Origin: Lathyrus oleraceus
Taxonomy: Eukaryota > Streptophyta > Magnoliopsida > Fabales > Fabaceae
Assembly (NCBI RefSeq): GCF_024323335.1
Contig: NC_066580.1
Span: 439,276,351-439,340,350 of the forward strand
Direction of reading: 5' to 3'
Length of the DNA stretch: 64,000 nt
Position numbers and translations under genes: made by a program. Below are positions 32,931 through 44,217 of the stretch, one piece after another. The first letter of the stretch is position 1; each line of letters starts with the position of its first letter. The notes beneath the pieces are model-generated. The model was not told the origin of the DNA, made no database searches, and saw only the letters and a program-made list of their open reading frames with translations.

Positions 32931-34088
32931 TTTGCAATAAATGTCTGGGATGGGCTTAAAGATGCCATCATTAGGAGGATATCAGGATGCTCGTCAGGAT
33001 GAATATTCATATGGATTATATCTGAAAGATGCATCTAAATCTCGAAAGTAACCGCCGAGGGTGTCTGTCTGAATGAACCTTTATTTTGACTGTATCGGGA
33101 GGATAATTAACCTGAAAAAAAAGTTAGCCTCATGCCATGTCATGATGCATGAGATGTTTTATGCTTTTGAAAATGAATGCGAACATTGCATGCGTGTACA
33201 TGATGTGAGATGATGCACGAATGAATTATGCGTCTGAAAATTTTGCCAGGCGAAAATAAATCCCCATATCCTGGTTGGAGATATTTGTATTGATGACCCT
33301 TTCTTAGCTGGGAATACTTGATTTCTGTCTGATGATAGAAATATTCAACAGAGCCTGGCTGGGGATAGAAGAGATGACCAGTCCGTCTAGTAATGCTTTC
33401 CTCTGGGGAATAACTGGTTTTTGCTGGGGAAAGGATTTGTAACCGGACTTGTTGGAAAGCATGGTTAGACCTTATCCTCGACCCTAAAGTCTTTTAGTAA
33501 CTGCTATTGCTATTTTATGCATGTATTTTCGGTAAACATCAATCATGTTCAAACGCATATACTCATTCGAATCAAATCAATGGACGTTTAGGCAAACAAA
33601 ACAGAGAAAGTAAAACAAAAGCATCTTTTTGGAAATAAAATTATATTGATTTGGAAAGAGGGCCTATAAACAGGCAATTTGTGTACAGGGAGACAGAAAT
33701 CCTAGTAAGAGGAGATTGTCAAGAAAATGAAGAAAAAGCTATGAAGAAAAAGTCCTATTGATTTTAATTCCACTACTGTCATTATGTCTTCAAGCCTCTC
33801 ATCTCCTGCTGTCGGATAAAAGTGATTGGCTTGTTCAGTCCTTTGAACTTGGATGAAGCTGACTGAGAACGGGACATAGTCATACGCTTTTATCCTTAAT
33901 TTTTGCCTGGACCGCCTTTTCAGGTTTTCAGTCCACCAGGATACCCTTTTTTGCCAAAGCCGCCTTTTCTGGTTTTCGACTTGCCGGGTGTACGTTTTTA
34001 CATGTTAATCCCTAATTTTGCCCGAACCCTTTTGGTTCGCCAGGATGCCCTTACTTTTGCCTAGATACGTCGACCTAGCGGGTCTCTT
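32931..34088 (-). other. OgrM1 3' non-coding region
   Basis: Counterpart of OgrP 21944-23130 in reverse orientation, with the same GGTTTTCAG.CC...CC repeat cluster near 33900-34070. No gene seen. Confidence 0.65.
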
Positions 34089-35411
34089 TTATGCGTAGTA
34101 TCTTTTAACTATGTCTGCGTTCACGGGATGTGGGAAGTCTTCGCCATCCATTGTAGCAAGTATCATGGCTCCACCAGAGAATACCTTTTTAACTACAAAT
34201 GGCCCTTCGTATGTGGGAGTCCATTTGCCTTTGGGATCACCTTGTGGTAGAATGATACGCTTGATCACCAAGTCGCCAATTTGATACACCTGTCTCTTGA
34301 CTCTTTTATTAAATGCTTGGGTCATGCGCCTCTGATATATCTGCCCATGACAAACAGCCGCAAGTCTCTTCTCGTCAATCAAATTTATCTGATCGAGTCG
34401 AGTTTGAATCCATTCATCCTCGTCTAAACCTGCCTCTTTCATGATTCTTAGAGAGGGAATCTGAACTTCCACCGGTAAGACGACTTCCATTCCGTAGACT
34501 AAAGAGAAAGGAGTTGCCCCTGTCGAAGTGTGCACTGAAGTGCGATAACCATGAAGAGCAAATGGTAACATCTCATGCCAGTCTTTGTATGTTACTGTCA
34601 TCTTTTGTATGATCTTCTTAATATTCTTATTAGCAGCCTCCACGGCGCCGTTCATCTTTGGCCGTTACGGAGAAGAGTTATGGTGTTTTATTTTGAACTG
34701 CATGCAGAGTTCAGTAATCATCTTGTTGTTCAAATTAGTACCATTATCAGTGATAACTCTTTCGGGGATGCCATACCGACAAATGAGACTATTCTTGATG
34801 AACCGTGCCACCACATTCTTGGTGACAGAAGCAAATGAGGCTGCCTCTACCCACTTCGTAAAGTAATCAATAGCAACCAGAATGAAACGATGTCCATTAG
34901 AAGCATTAGGTTTAATCTCTCCAATCATATCAATGCCCCATATTGCAAAGGGCCAAGGGGCTGTCAACACGTTTAATGGAGCAGGAGGCACATGTACTTT
35001 ATCCGCATAGATCTGGCACTTGTGACAAGTTCTGGAATGATGGTGGCAATCAGCTTCCATGGTAGACCAATAATACCCTGATCTCAGAATCTTCTTGGCT
35101 ATCGTATATCCACTAGAATGAGCCCTAAAAATACCATCATGTATGTCTTCCATAATCTTTTCCGCTTCCTTTTTATCCACACAACGAAGCAAGGTCGAAT
35201 CATGATTACGTTTGTATAATACTCCATTACTCAAAAAGAATTTAGCGGAGAACTTCCTCAGAAATTTTCTGTCATTAATGGATGCCCCTTCAGGGTATTC
35301 CTGAGTTTCTAAATATCTTTTTACTTCGTGGAACCAAGGTTTCTCTTCTACTTTATCAGCGTTAAGTTCATAACAATATGCTGGTTCATCTAATCGTTCA
35401 ATGGTGATCAT
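34089..35411 (-). pseudogene. int: OgrM1 integrase, one internal stop
   Basis: Minus strand. The segment starts just after a 1-base shift near 35411 and keeps one frame to 34089 except for a TAA near 34664. The first part has the HHCC zinc-binding motif (H and H around HSSGYTIAK, then C-x2-C in CHKCQIYAD). The catalytic core follows with WGIDMIG and VITDNGTN, and the conserved C-terminal part ends in DIVKRYYA. The enzyme would insert the DNA copy into the chromosome. With the shift and the stop this copy is unlikely to be functional. Confidence 0.82.
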
Positions 35412-37559
35412 GGAGCTTCATTGCCCCATCTGACTCTGAACATAGATGACATGGTAGCTAATGCGTCTGCCAACTGATTCTCTTCTCGTGGGATATGTTC
35501 GAATGTAATCTCTTCAAAGTATGGGATTAATGTCAACACCCGCTCTCGATAAGGGATGAGATTCGGATGTTTAGTGTCCCATTCTCCTTTGATCTAACTG
35601 ATTACTAAGGCTGAGTCTCCGTACACTCTCAAAAACTTGATTCTTAGGTCTATAGCAGCTCTGAGTCCCAAAATACATGCTTCATACTCAGCCATATTAT
35701 TGGTACAATCAAAACATAGTCTAGCAGCGAAAGGCGTATGGCAACCCTTGGGGGAAATGATTACAACACCAAGACCATTGCCCAATGCATTAGAAGATCC
35801 GTCAAAAACCATAGCCCATCGGGATCCCAGTTCGGGTCCTTCATCCGGTCCAGGTTCTTCATAATCAGTAACAAGCATGACATCCTCATCTGGGAACTCA
35901 AAATTCATAGATTGGTAATCATCAACTGCTTGATGAGCCAAATGATCAGCTAACACGCTTCCTTTGATTGCTTTCTGAGTGGTGTATTGGATATCATACT
36001 CTGTTAAAATCATCTGCCACCTTGCTATTCTTCCGGAGAGGGCAGGTTTCTCAAATATATATTTGATAGGATCCATCTTAGAAATTAATAAAGTGGTATG
36101 ATTCAACATATACTGTCTTAGTCGGCGAGCAGCCCAAGCCAAAGCACAACAAGTTTTCTCAAGCAGTGAGTATCTTGTTTCACAGTCGGTAAACTTTTTG
36201 CTAAGGTAGTATATGGCGTGCTCTTTTCAACCAGACTCGTCATGTTGCCCCAACACACACCCCATTGAACTTTCTAACACGGTCAAATACATGATTAGAG
36301 GTCTTCCTTCAACTGGGGGCATCAAAATCGGAGGTTCTTGGAGATACTTCTTGATTTTGTCAAAAGCTTCTTGACATTCATCATTCCATATCATCTCTTG
36401 ATTCTTTCTCAGTAATTTGAAGAGGGGTTTGCAAGTAGCAGTCAAATGGGAGATAAATCGGGCAATGTAATTCAAACGTCCCAAGAAACCTCTGACTTCT
36501 TTATCTGTACAAGGAACTGGCATTTCTTGAATAGCTCTCACCTTAGCCGGGTCAACCTCAATTCCTTTACTACTGACAACAAAGCCCAAGAGTTTACCGG
36601 ATCTTACTCCAAAGGTGCATTTGTTCGGGTTCAATCTCAACTTGTATTTCTTCAACCTCTCAAACAGTTTGTATAAATGATCGAGATGTTCTTCTTCAGT
36701 ATGAGATCTGGCTATCATGTCATCCACGTATACCTCTATTTCATGATGGATCATATCATGGAACAAAACCACCATAGCACGCTGGTACGTTGCCCCTGCA
36801 TTCTTTAAACCGAATGGCATTACTTTGTAACAGAAAGTGCCCCATTGCGTCACAAACGTAGTTTTCTCCATGTCTTCAGGCGCCATCTTAATCTGGTTAT
36901 AACCTGAGAATCCATCCATGAATGAGAATACCTTGTGTTGAGCGGTGTTATCCACCAGAACATCAATGTGCGGAAGTGGGAAGTCATCTTTGGGACTCGC
37001 TTTATTCAAGTCTCTGTAATCTACACACATTCGCACCTTACCATCCTTCTTTGGCACTGGTAATACATTAGCAACCCATTGAGGATAAGAAGTAACAGCC
37101 AGAAAACCTGCATCGAATTGTTTCATAACCTCGGCTTTGATTTTCTCAGACATTTCAGGACGCATGCGCCGAACCTTTTGCTTAACAGGATGACAATCTT
37201 CCTTCATCGGCAAACGATGCACTACTATATCAATATCCAGTCCTGGCATGTCTTCGTAAGACCAAGCAAAAATCTCTATATAGTCATGTAACATCTGAAT
37301 CAATCTTTCTTTGACACTGTTTCCTAAGCCTGCTCCTATTTTGACTTCTTTCTTGTCTACTTCAGTACCCAGATTTACAGTTTCAATTGATTCCTCATGC
37401 GGCTGTATAGTCTTTTCCTCTTGCAGTAACAGTCTGGCAAGCTCTCCAGGTACTTCACAATCTACCTCCCTTCCATCCTCGGCTTGGTAGATCGAATTTT
37501 CAAAGTCATAATGAACAGTAGCAGAATTATTATCAACGGGATCCATAGTGGATATGGAT
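35412..37559 (-). pseudogene. pol: OgrM1 reverse transcriptase and RNase H
   Basis: Minus strand. After the predicted intron acceptor at 37560 the frame runs through the ATG at 37546 to 36227 without a stop. It contains the RT core with VRMCVDYRDLNKASPKDD, YNQIKMAPED and the catalytic YVDDMI near 36715-36730. A TGA at 36227, probably a CGA-to-TGA change, interrupts the RT/RNase H linker. The same frame then continues through RNase H (VFDGSSNALGNGLGVV, MAEYEA, YGDSALV) to a TAG at 35594. A 1-base shift follows near 35411. The order RT-RNase H-integrase is that of Ty3-gypsy. Confidence 0.85.
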
Positions 37560-37797
37560 CTGCAATTTGTTACGTGAGTGTGAGTAAGAAAACATAGCTT
37601 GTTTGAAAGATGACAGGAAAGATAAAGAGCGCAATATTTGAATGCGAAAAGTCCATTGATTTATTGAATGTGAATATGCTTATGAAAATGACAAAAGCCT
37701 TAACAAATTAGCTATTTGTGCCCCGGGTATAGGCGCAATGCTTTAAGAAGTTCAAAAAATTAAAAATTTGCAACACTAAAATAGCAATAACAATTAC
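37560..37797 (-). other. Predicted Ogre intron between gag-pro and RT, 238 bp
   Basis: On the minus strand the segment starts GTAATTGT and ends AATTGCAG. It is AT-rich and contains the gag-pro stop at its first bases. Removing it joins codon GA|A in frame, so the gag-pro frame runs directly into the RT frame. A spliced intron at this place is a known property of Ogre elements. Confidence 0.8.
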
Positions 37798-40700
37798 TCC
37801 TGACTAAAGGACATCGAGATAGTGTCTTCAGCCTTCCAATTATTGAGTCTGTCACCAATTGTTGGGAAAATCCAGCTATCCAGGTCGCAATCGCTATCAA
37901 CATCTTCTACAACATTAATTTGATTTTTGACTGCCTCTTCAGGATTAAACCCCAGGCCAAATTTATCAGACTTGTACGGTACATCGATCAGGCGACTCCA
38001 TCCAGTACGACCACCATCTTCAACCACGGCTGGAGCATCTTTCAGAGAAATCATAGCAGGAGGAGCACGAATAACCTTGGGCACACGGGAAGTTGGCTTA
38101 AGGACATGACTAGTCGGAGGAACTATTTCAAATGACTGAGAAGGAGTCTCAACGAATTCACCATCCATCTCGACGTATCTGAAGGTATGCACACTACTGA
38201 CAATATACTCTTCTTCTCCACACACAGTGACAATCTTACCCTCTATTGGATACCTCAGCTTTTGATGGAGAGACGAAGCTACAACACTTGCCCCATGAAT
38301 CCAAGGGCGTCCCAGCAAGCAAGAATAGGCAGGACGAATGTTCATTACGTGAAAGGTAGTGTTGAAGACTTGAGGTCCTATCTTGATAGGGAGAACCACT
38401 TCGCCATGGACAACACTCTTCGCACCATCGTAAGCACGCACCACAACGTCACTAGGCTTCAGTTCAATGCTTTTACAGTCAAGCTTATCGAGTACAGCTT
38501 TCGGTAGCACATTCAAAGAAGAGCCATTATCAATTAATACATGAGACAAAGTGATCCCCTTACACTCAATGGAGATATGCAGAGCTTTCTTGTGATGCTT
38601 TCCTGCTGGTGTCAGGTCAGCATCGGAGAAGCCTAGGCCATTGTCAACAGTCAGGTTAGCAACATAGTTTTCGAACTGATCGACAGATGTCTCCTGAGGT
38701 ACATGAGCGGTCTTCAGGAATTTTATCAATGCATTGGCATGAGATTCAAAAGATAACAACAAGGATAACATCGAAATTTTAGACGGAGTATGCCCCAACT
38801 GTTCTACCACATCAAAATCACTCTTGCGGATGATTTTCAGCATTTCTTCCATTTCCTGTTTGGCAACATCTTCGGTAGTAACTTCGATCGGTGCCCTTGA
38901 CTGAGAAGGGTTGACTGGTTCCTTTCCTCGAGTTTTAGGGGCGGGAGGTGAGATTTCTGGAGAGAAGATCCTTCCACTTCGAGTAATTTTACTAGTCCCA
39001 ACAATGCCATTAGGATTAGCAGAATTATCAACTTGCTTTACGCCATGGATGTGAACATCACCTCCATAATTCCACGGAATGGCTTTGCTTGAGGAATATG
39101 GTACTGGGCCAGGTGCAGTAATAATTAGGGGAGCTACCTTGGGCTCAGCAGTAATCCTCACGGGCACTCTAGTAGCGGTAATCTTCACCGGAACTTTGGA
39201 CCTAGCGATCACAGATATTTCTTCAACATGGTTTTCCACTTTAGGAATCTTTTCAAAGAGAATTGTACGATCATCCATCAGCCGTTGAATACCATTCCTC
39301 AACTTTACGCAATCATTGGGTCGGGGTATACAGAGATCGCAATCTTCAGCACAACCTGGAAATAAACCAGCTTGCAACAACTTCTTCTTGATGGTCAGGA
39401 GAGGAGATGCTAAGTCAGCTACATTGGTAATGTGAGAATTGTCATCCACAGAGTTAACAGCCTTGTCATGATTAGGCATAGGAGCAGTGATGACATTAGG
39501 AGTCTCTGGAGGATCAAATTCAATTTCTCCAACGTCGATCATATCCTGAATCTTATTCTTCAACAACCAACAATCGTTTGTATCATGCCCGGGGCTATCG
39601 GAGTGATATGCACACCTGGCATTGGGATTATAACGAGGAGAAGTAGTGTTGGGATTTGCAGGAGGATCTCGGAAGGTAATCAAATTTGCTTTTAGCATAC
39701 CCTGTAGTGCTTGTGCTAAAGTCATATTGATCTTGGTAAACCGCCTTCTTGGCCTGTCTTGTCTGTGCTGGAAGTTTTGAGATGGCGGTGCTGCAATCGT
39801 AACTGCTCCAATAGCATGGTCACGATTTTTCTTGTTATGACCCCTCTGGTGGTACACAACATTTGATTCATTCCTCCCCTGATAGGACTTTTTGGTGCTT
39901 GCCGAGGTAGCCGTCTGTATCTTTCCACTTCGAATGCCGCTCTCAACACGTTCACCTGTCAATATAAGTTCAGTGAAACCCGATGAAGAACTTCCCAGTA
40001 GATGGCTGTAGAACGGGCCAGTCAGTGTACCCATGAACATGTCCACTAATTCTCGATCAGTCATAGGGGGTTTGACTCGGCCAGCCAAATCTCTCCATTT
40101 TTGAGCATATTCTTTGAAGCTTTCTTTAGATCCCATAGTCATATTCTGCAACTGTAGCCGAGTAGGCGCTAGTTCAGAATTATACTGGTAGTGCTTGTAG
40201 AAAGCTGTCGCTAAATCAGTCCAGGTGCGGATGTTAGAGCTCTCGAGCTGATAATACCACTCTAATTGTGTGCCAGACAGACTCTCTTGGAAGAAATGGA
40301 TCCATAGCTTCCTATCAGTGGTATATGGCTGAATCTTTCTCACATAAGCTCTCAGATGCATCTGAGGACAAGACGCACCATCATACTTAGTGAAAGCGGG
40401 GACCTTGACATTGCGGGGATTGACCACATCAGAGACCAGACCTAAGCTTTCGAAATCCAGGCCGGGCACCTTCTGACCCTCCATAGCTAACATGCGTTCT
40501 TCCAGCAACTTATACTTATCATCTTTTGGAGAGTACTGTTCATTTTCATAATCTTCATCGTCGTCCTCAAAGTTGAAGGGGTCAGCATTCTCATCTTCCG
40601 AATCATTCTCTGTCTCATCTTATTTGTCCTTCGGAATTCCAATCTTGACTCCTGCGGCCTGTCCTTTAAGCCTTCTTCCCGGGTTAATGTAACTCACCGC

Positions 40701-40829
40701 TTTCTTGTCTTTCTTCTTCTCGAGCAAGAGAGCCTTCAGCTCCTCCCGCCCCTTGGATAAGTTCAAGATCATCTCCTGGAATTGAACATTCTGAGCCTGG
40801 AGATCTTTGACAGTTTGTTCGAGAGCCAT
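37798..40829 (-). pseudogene. gag-pro: OgrM1 Gag-Pro, about 1011 codons, one stop
   Basis: Minus strand. The ATG at 40829 opens a 69-codon coiled-coil start that meets a TAA at 40620. The same frame continues, with an acidic stretch and then 904 open codons from 40508. The capsid domain (FTKYDGASCP, WYYQLE, FKEYAQKW) lies in the first 200 of these. A Cys/His segment (CAYHSDSPGHDTNDCW) follows near residue 300. An aspartic protease with the active triplet DNG lies at 38523-38531, in LIDNGSSLNVLP. Only one nonsense codon separates this copy from an open frame. The C-terminus ends at the intron donor. Confidence 0.85.
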
Positions 40830-41032
40830 CTTTCTGTTTAGAAGGAAGACCGTGAGAATATTGATCTTTTAGAATACCTATTATGCAATGTTATGTTATG
40901 CTATGCAATGTATGAAATGTTTTCAAGGACTTTTGGAATTTAACTTTGCGTAAACCACCGAGAAAGGAACTTTTATTAATAATTTCTTTAATCAATGTTT
41001 ATTACAAAAAATAATAAAAATACAATGAAAGC
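40830..41032 (-). other. Spacer between OgrM1 ORF1 and gag
   Basis: About 200 bp, AT-rich, with ATGTTATGTTATGC-type simple words near 40885-40920. Comparable simple words precede gag in OgrP. Confidence 0.6.
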
Positions 41033-42214
41033 TCAAGTCTCCCAGGGACGGCTTCTTTTGGGGCGGAGATACGCATTGAGTCTTCGTTCCTCATTAAGCT
41101 GGCTGGTGAGCTCTAATACTTTCTTCCTTTCAGCACAGAACTGAGCTTCAAAAGTATCCCTTTCCTCTCTCAACTGGATCCAAGATTTCTTCAATTCTTC
41201 AACATTGGTAGGCATATCTGGATAAGGAATGATCTGAGGGGTACCTCCTTCAACTCCTGGTTCAACAATCAGCGGTCCGACCGCAAGATATGGCATGGTA
41301 AGCTCACGAGCTCTGGCGCGTACCCATATGAGATAAGGTTCCATAGGAATAGAGTTTTTCTGTCCTAAAGTACTTCTTTTCACCATGCCCCAAGCTCGTA
41401 TAAACCTTTGACGGAGACCTTGAGAGTCGTTGTCATAGTCAAACACAATGCCTTGAATAATTATTTCATGTGGACCATCTCTTCGAGCATAACCGAACTG
41501 ACGTAGGGCTAAAGCTGGGTTATAAGTAATACCTCCTCTTATCCCCAGGAGGGGTACGTTAGAGAATTCTCCACAACGGTCAATGATGACAACATTTTCT
41601 TCGAGGTGAGGACACCAACGGATGTCTGAATAGAAGAGCGACATTATCCTTTGAGACCATTTCAAATTTTGCTCATTTTTCAAGACTGAATGAGGAAGGT
41701 ACGAAATAAACCACCTAGATAATAAAGGTACGCAGCACATGAGAGTCCCTTGCCTCTTCATAGTACGAGTGTGAAGGGAATGCAAAATGTCTCCAAGCAA
41801 GGTAGGCACGGGGTTATGAGTGAGAAATATCTTAATAGCATTCATGTCTATGAATTGGTCTGGATTAGGAAATAACACCAAACCATAGATTATTAGTGCC
41901 AGAACATCTTCGAAAGCATGGACATTCATAACTTTTAGGAATTCTCGGGCCTTATTTACCAAAAATTTGGCAAGTAAACCCTTAATTCCACTTCTTGTTA
42001 CCCAATTGGTTTCAATGTCGGACTTTGTCATGTGTAAAGCTGCGACAACTTCTTCAGACTTCGGAATCTTTTCTAAACCACTGAAAGGTGTTTGATCAAG
42101 GACAGGTATCCCAAGCAGCTTGGAAAATTCTTCTAGTGTAGGTACCAACTGATAATCTGGGAAGGTGAAGCAACGATGTTTAGGATCGAAGAACTGGAAT
42201 AAAACTCTCATCAT
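41033..42214 (-). CDS. OgrM1 ORF1 protein, 393 aa
   Basis: Minus strand, a complete open frame between the primer site and gag, which is the hallmark extra gene of Ogre elements. The start is the tandem ATG at 42214. Reading is open a few codons upstream, so the true start may be lost. Residues 1-60 contain FTFPDYQLVPTLEEFSKLLG and IPV, the signature of the DUF7745 family. The central part is helical with WFISYLP and WSQRIMSLF, followed by an Arg-rich stretch near 290. The last 60 residues form a coiled coil (EELKKSWIQLREERDTFEAQ). The function in the element is unknown. It resembles the plant mobile domain of the MULE gene at 53950-56088. Confidence 0.82.
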   Translation of the reverse strand: MMRVLFQFFDPKHRCFTFPDYQLVPTLEEFSKLLGIPVLDQTPFSGLEKIPKSEEVVAALHMTKSDIETNWVTRSGIKGLLAKFLVNKAREFLKVMNVHAFEDVLALIIYGLVLFPNPDQFIDMNAIKIFLTHNPVPTLLGDILHSLHTRTMKRQGTLMCCVPLLSRWFISYLPHSVLKNEQNLKWSQRIMSLFYSDIRWCPHLEENVVIIDRCGEFSNVPLLGIRGGITYNPALALRQFGYARRDGPHEIIIQGIVFDYDNDSQGLRQRFIRAWGMVKRSTLGQKNSIPMEPYLIWVRARARELTMPYLAVGPLIVEPGVEGGTPQIIPYPDMPTNVEELKKSWIQLREERDTFEAQFCAERKKVLELTSQLNEERRLNAYLRPKRSRPWET

Positions 42215-42290
42215 ATCTTCTTTGAAACCGGTGGTAACTAAATTGAGGAGAGAACCATGTTTTTTTTTAAGGTAACCTCTCTTTTTAAGT

Positions 42291-42307
42291 CCCCAGCAGA
42301 GTCGCCA
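42291..42307 (-). other. OgrM1 primer binding site
   Basis: Minus strand TGGCGACTCTGCTGGGG, four bases inside the LTR edge. A two-base variant of the OgrP site. Confidence 0.75.
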
Positions 42308-42311
42308 GTTC

Positions 42312-44217
42312 TGTCATACGGTGAACTGACTTTGTGTGTTTTTACTTTGGAAAGCAAATGTCGCGGATAGCAAGAGTCGCCACCGACTTTTCTTTTATCC
42401 AATAAGGAAAGGCGGAAAAGAACAGGAAAAACCTTGATTAGATTTTGGGTTCGGGAGGTACATTATATAAAGGGAAGGTGTTAGCACCCTTTGTATCCAT
42501 GGTTATCCATGGGCTCTTAATTGCTTGATCACTTATGTTTTTTTCTTGTCTGAAAAAAAGTGTTTGAGAATTGTTTAGAAAATGTTTTGAAAAGAGAGTT
42601 TAACTTTGTAATGATTCTTGTATGAATGTATACAAAGTATTTATCTCGTTTAATTTTGAAAGTTGTTTAGAAAAATATAACTTGACAATGATTCTAGTAT
42701 GAATGTATACCAAGTGGTGATTTTCTAATAGATGTTTTGCAAAGTGTGAGGTGTGAAAAGTATTTTAAGTTGTGAGTCAACATTTAAGAGTTATACCTAC
42801 CCAAGGTCTTTACGGGTATTTCCTATCCTTATGAGGGTAAGACTGTCCTTACTATTGAGAAATAAGTAGTCTTATCCTTTGGATGTAAAGGGACATCGTA
42901 GGGTCATCGATTGGTCATTGGAGGCCACATTTGTAAGGATACCTTAGCATTCGAGGGGACAATCATCATTAACTCGTAGGCTACAACGAAGGGTCATCGA
43001 GGGACAAAATCATATATTCGCAGGCGACATCCGAGGGACTATGATTTATCTTATAGGGACATGATGATTTAACCGAAGGGTCTTTGCTAAGTGTATCCCC
43101 ACATTCGCGGGACATGACCGTAATACCGTAAGGCAACAATGAGAGGGCCAAGATCATATATTCAAAGGCAACAATTTATAACTAGTTATGTAATTAGGAT
43201 GAATCTCCACAAGGGGTATCCCACAAATAAAGTGGAATACCTAGCAAGCTACCCTCTTCGGGAGTACGTGAATCCTTACAAAATTCAGCAAACAGGTCAG
43301 AATACCAAATCAAGGTGCAATCAAGAGTTGCACCAAACAAAAGGAATCACGACAGTAATAACGTCAGGTAAACCATGCATGGTTACAATAAAACATGTCA
43401 GATGAGCAAAAATCAGAACAGGAAAATCAGCGACTGTCATGTTCGCTGCTGCCTCGCCTAGCGAGGGCCTGGCGAACGCTCGCTACATGTTCGCTTAGCG
43501 ATGTGCTAGCGAACGGCTGCGGGTTTTGAATTTAAGAACAGTACGATTTCAGCAAGCTCCAAACCCTATGGCATCCATTACAAAAACTTTATGGTTAAAC
43601 ATTCAAAACATCCATGCATACTTTAATCCACGTGCAAAACCTAAGATATATTTATAAATTCAATCATAATGCCACATGTAAGTTGGGAGCATAAAGCGGC
43701 AACGGTAGTGCAAACCTGTTTGCAATTGAATTGCAATGTTGGATTGGCAGATCACTCTTAGGGTTGGTGTCGGATTAAGTTGGGCGGAGGTAACCTTTGT
43801 GCAGATGAGTTTACTTTAGGGTTTCCTTTAGGGTTGCTCTGAATTCTCTTGGTCAACCTCCAGGGTTTGCTCGATTGCTTTTGTTAGGGTTTCCTTGCTA
43901 GGGTTTCTGTTTGTCTTCTCCTCTGTCGTTTGTGAATGAAGCTCTGCTATTTATAATACATTTTGTGACCTGATGGGCTCAGAATGAAGCCCAAAATTTC
44001 TGGTATTCGCAAGCTTCGCTAGGCGAGTGGTGTAGCGAAGAGTTCGCTAGGCGAAGGATTTTGCTCGCCTAGCGAGCAAGCTAGTTTAAGTCATTTTCTG
44101 GATTTGGCCACCTGTGTGCTGGGTCTTTGTTCCTTTAAGATCCATGCCTTGAAAAATGAGTTGGAGTGCCTTGAAAGATGTCTTGCAAGATTAACGGGCA
44201 AATTTTAGGGTATGACA
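42312..44217 (-). repeat. Shared LTR: 5' LTR of OgrM1 and 3' LTR of OgrM2
   Basis: On its low side it is followed by the primer site of M1. On its high side it is preceded by a polypurine tract and the 3' non-coding region of a second copy (M2). One LTR therefore serves two elements, the product expected from unequal homologous recombination. The TATA box lies near 43948-43957 (minus). Confidence 0.9.

Larger units (their letters stand above)
30101..44217 (-). mobile_element. OgrM1: complete Ogre/Tat-type element
   Basis: A minus-strand element of 14.1 kb with LTRs of 1905 bp (30101-32005) and 1906 bp (42312-44217). From its 5' end (high coordinates) it has primer site, ORF1, gag-pro, intron, RT-RNase H, integrase, a 3' region with tandem repeats, and a polypurine tract. 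This is the order known for Ogre elements. Coding frames carry a few stops and shifts. It lies in the CopB 3' LTR after CATTG. No right-hand target duplication exists, because the array is truncated. Confidence 0.9.

Noticed and set aside
32276..33034. Short ORFs in the OgrM 3' tandem repeats (also 44488-45246)
   Set aside because: Their proteins are repeats of the DNA monomer read in an open frame. They occur on both strands and have no known domain.
34089..40829. Possible integrated pararetrovirus
   Set aside because: RT is followed by RNase H and integrase, flanked by LTRs, a tRNA primer site and a polypurine tract. This is a Ty3-gypsy retrotransposon, not a caulimovirus-like insertion.
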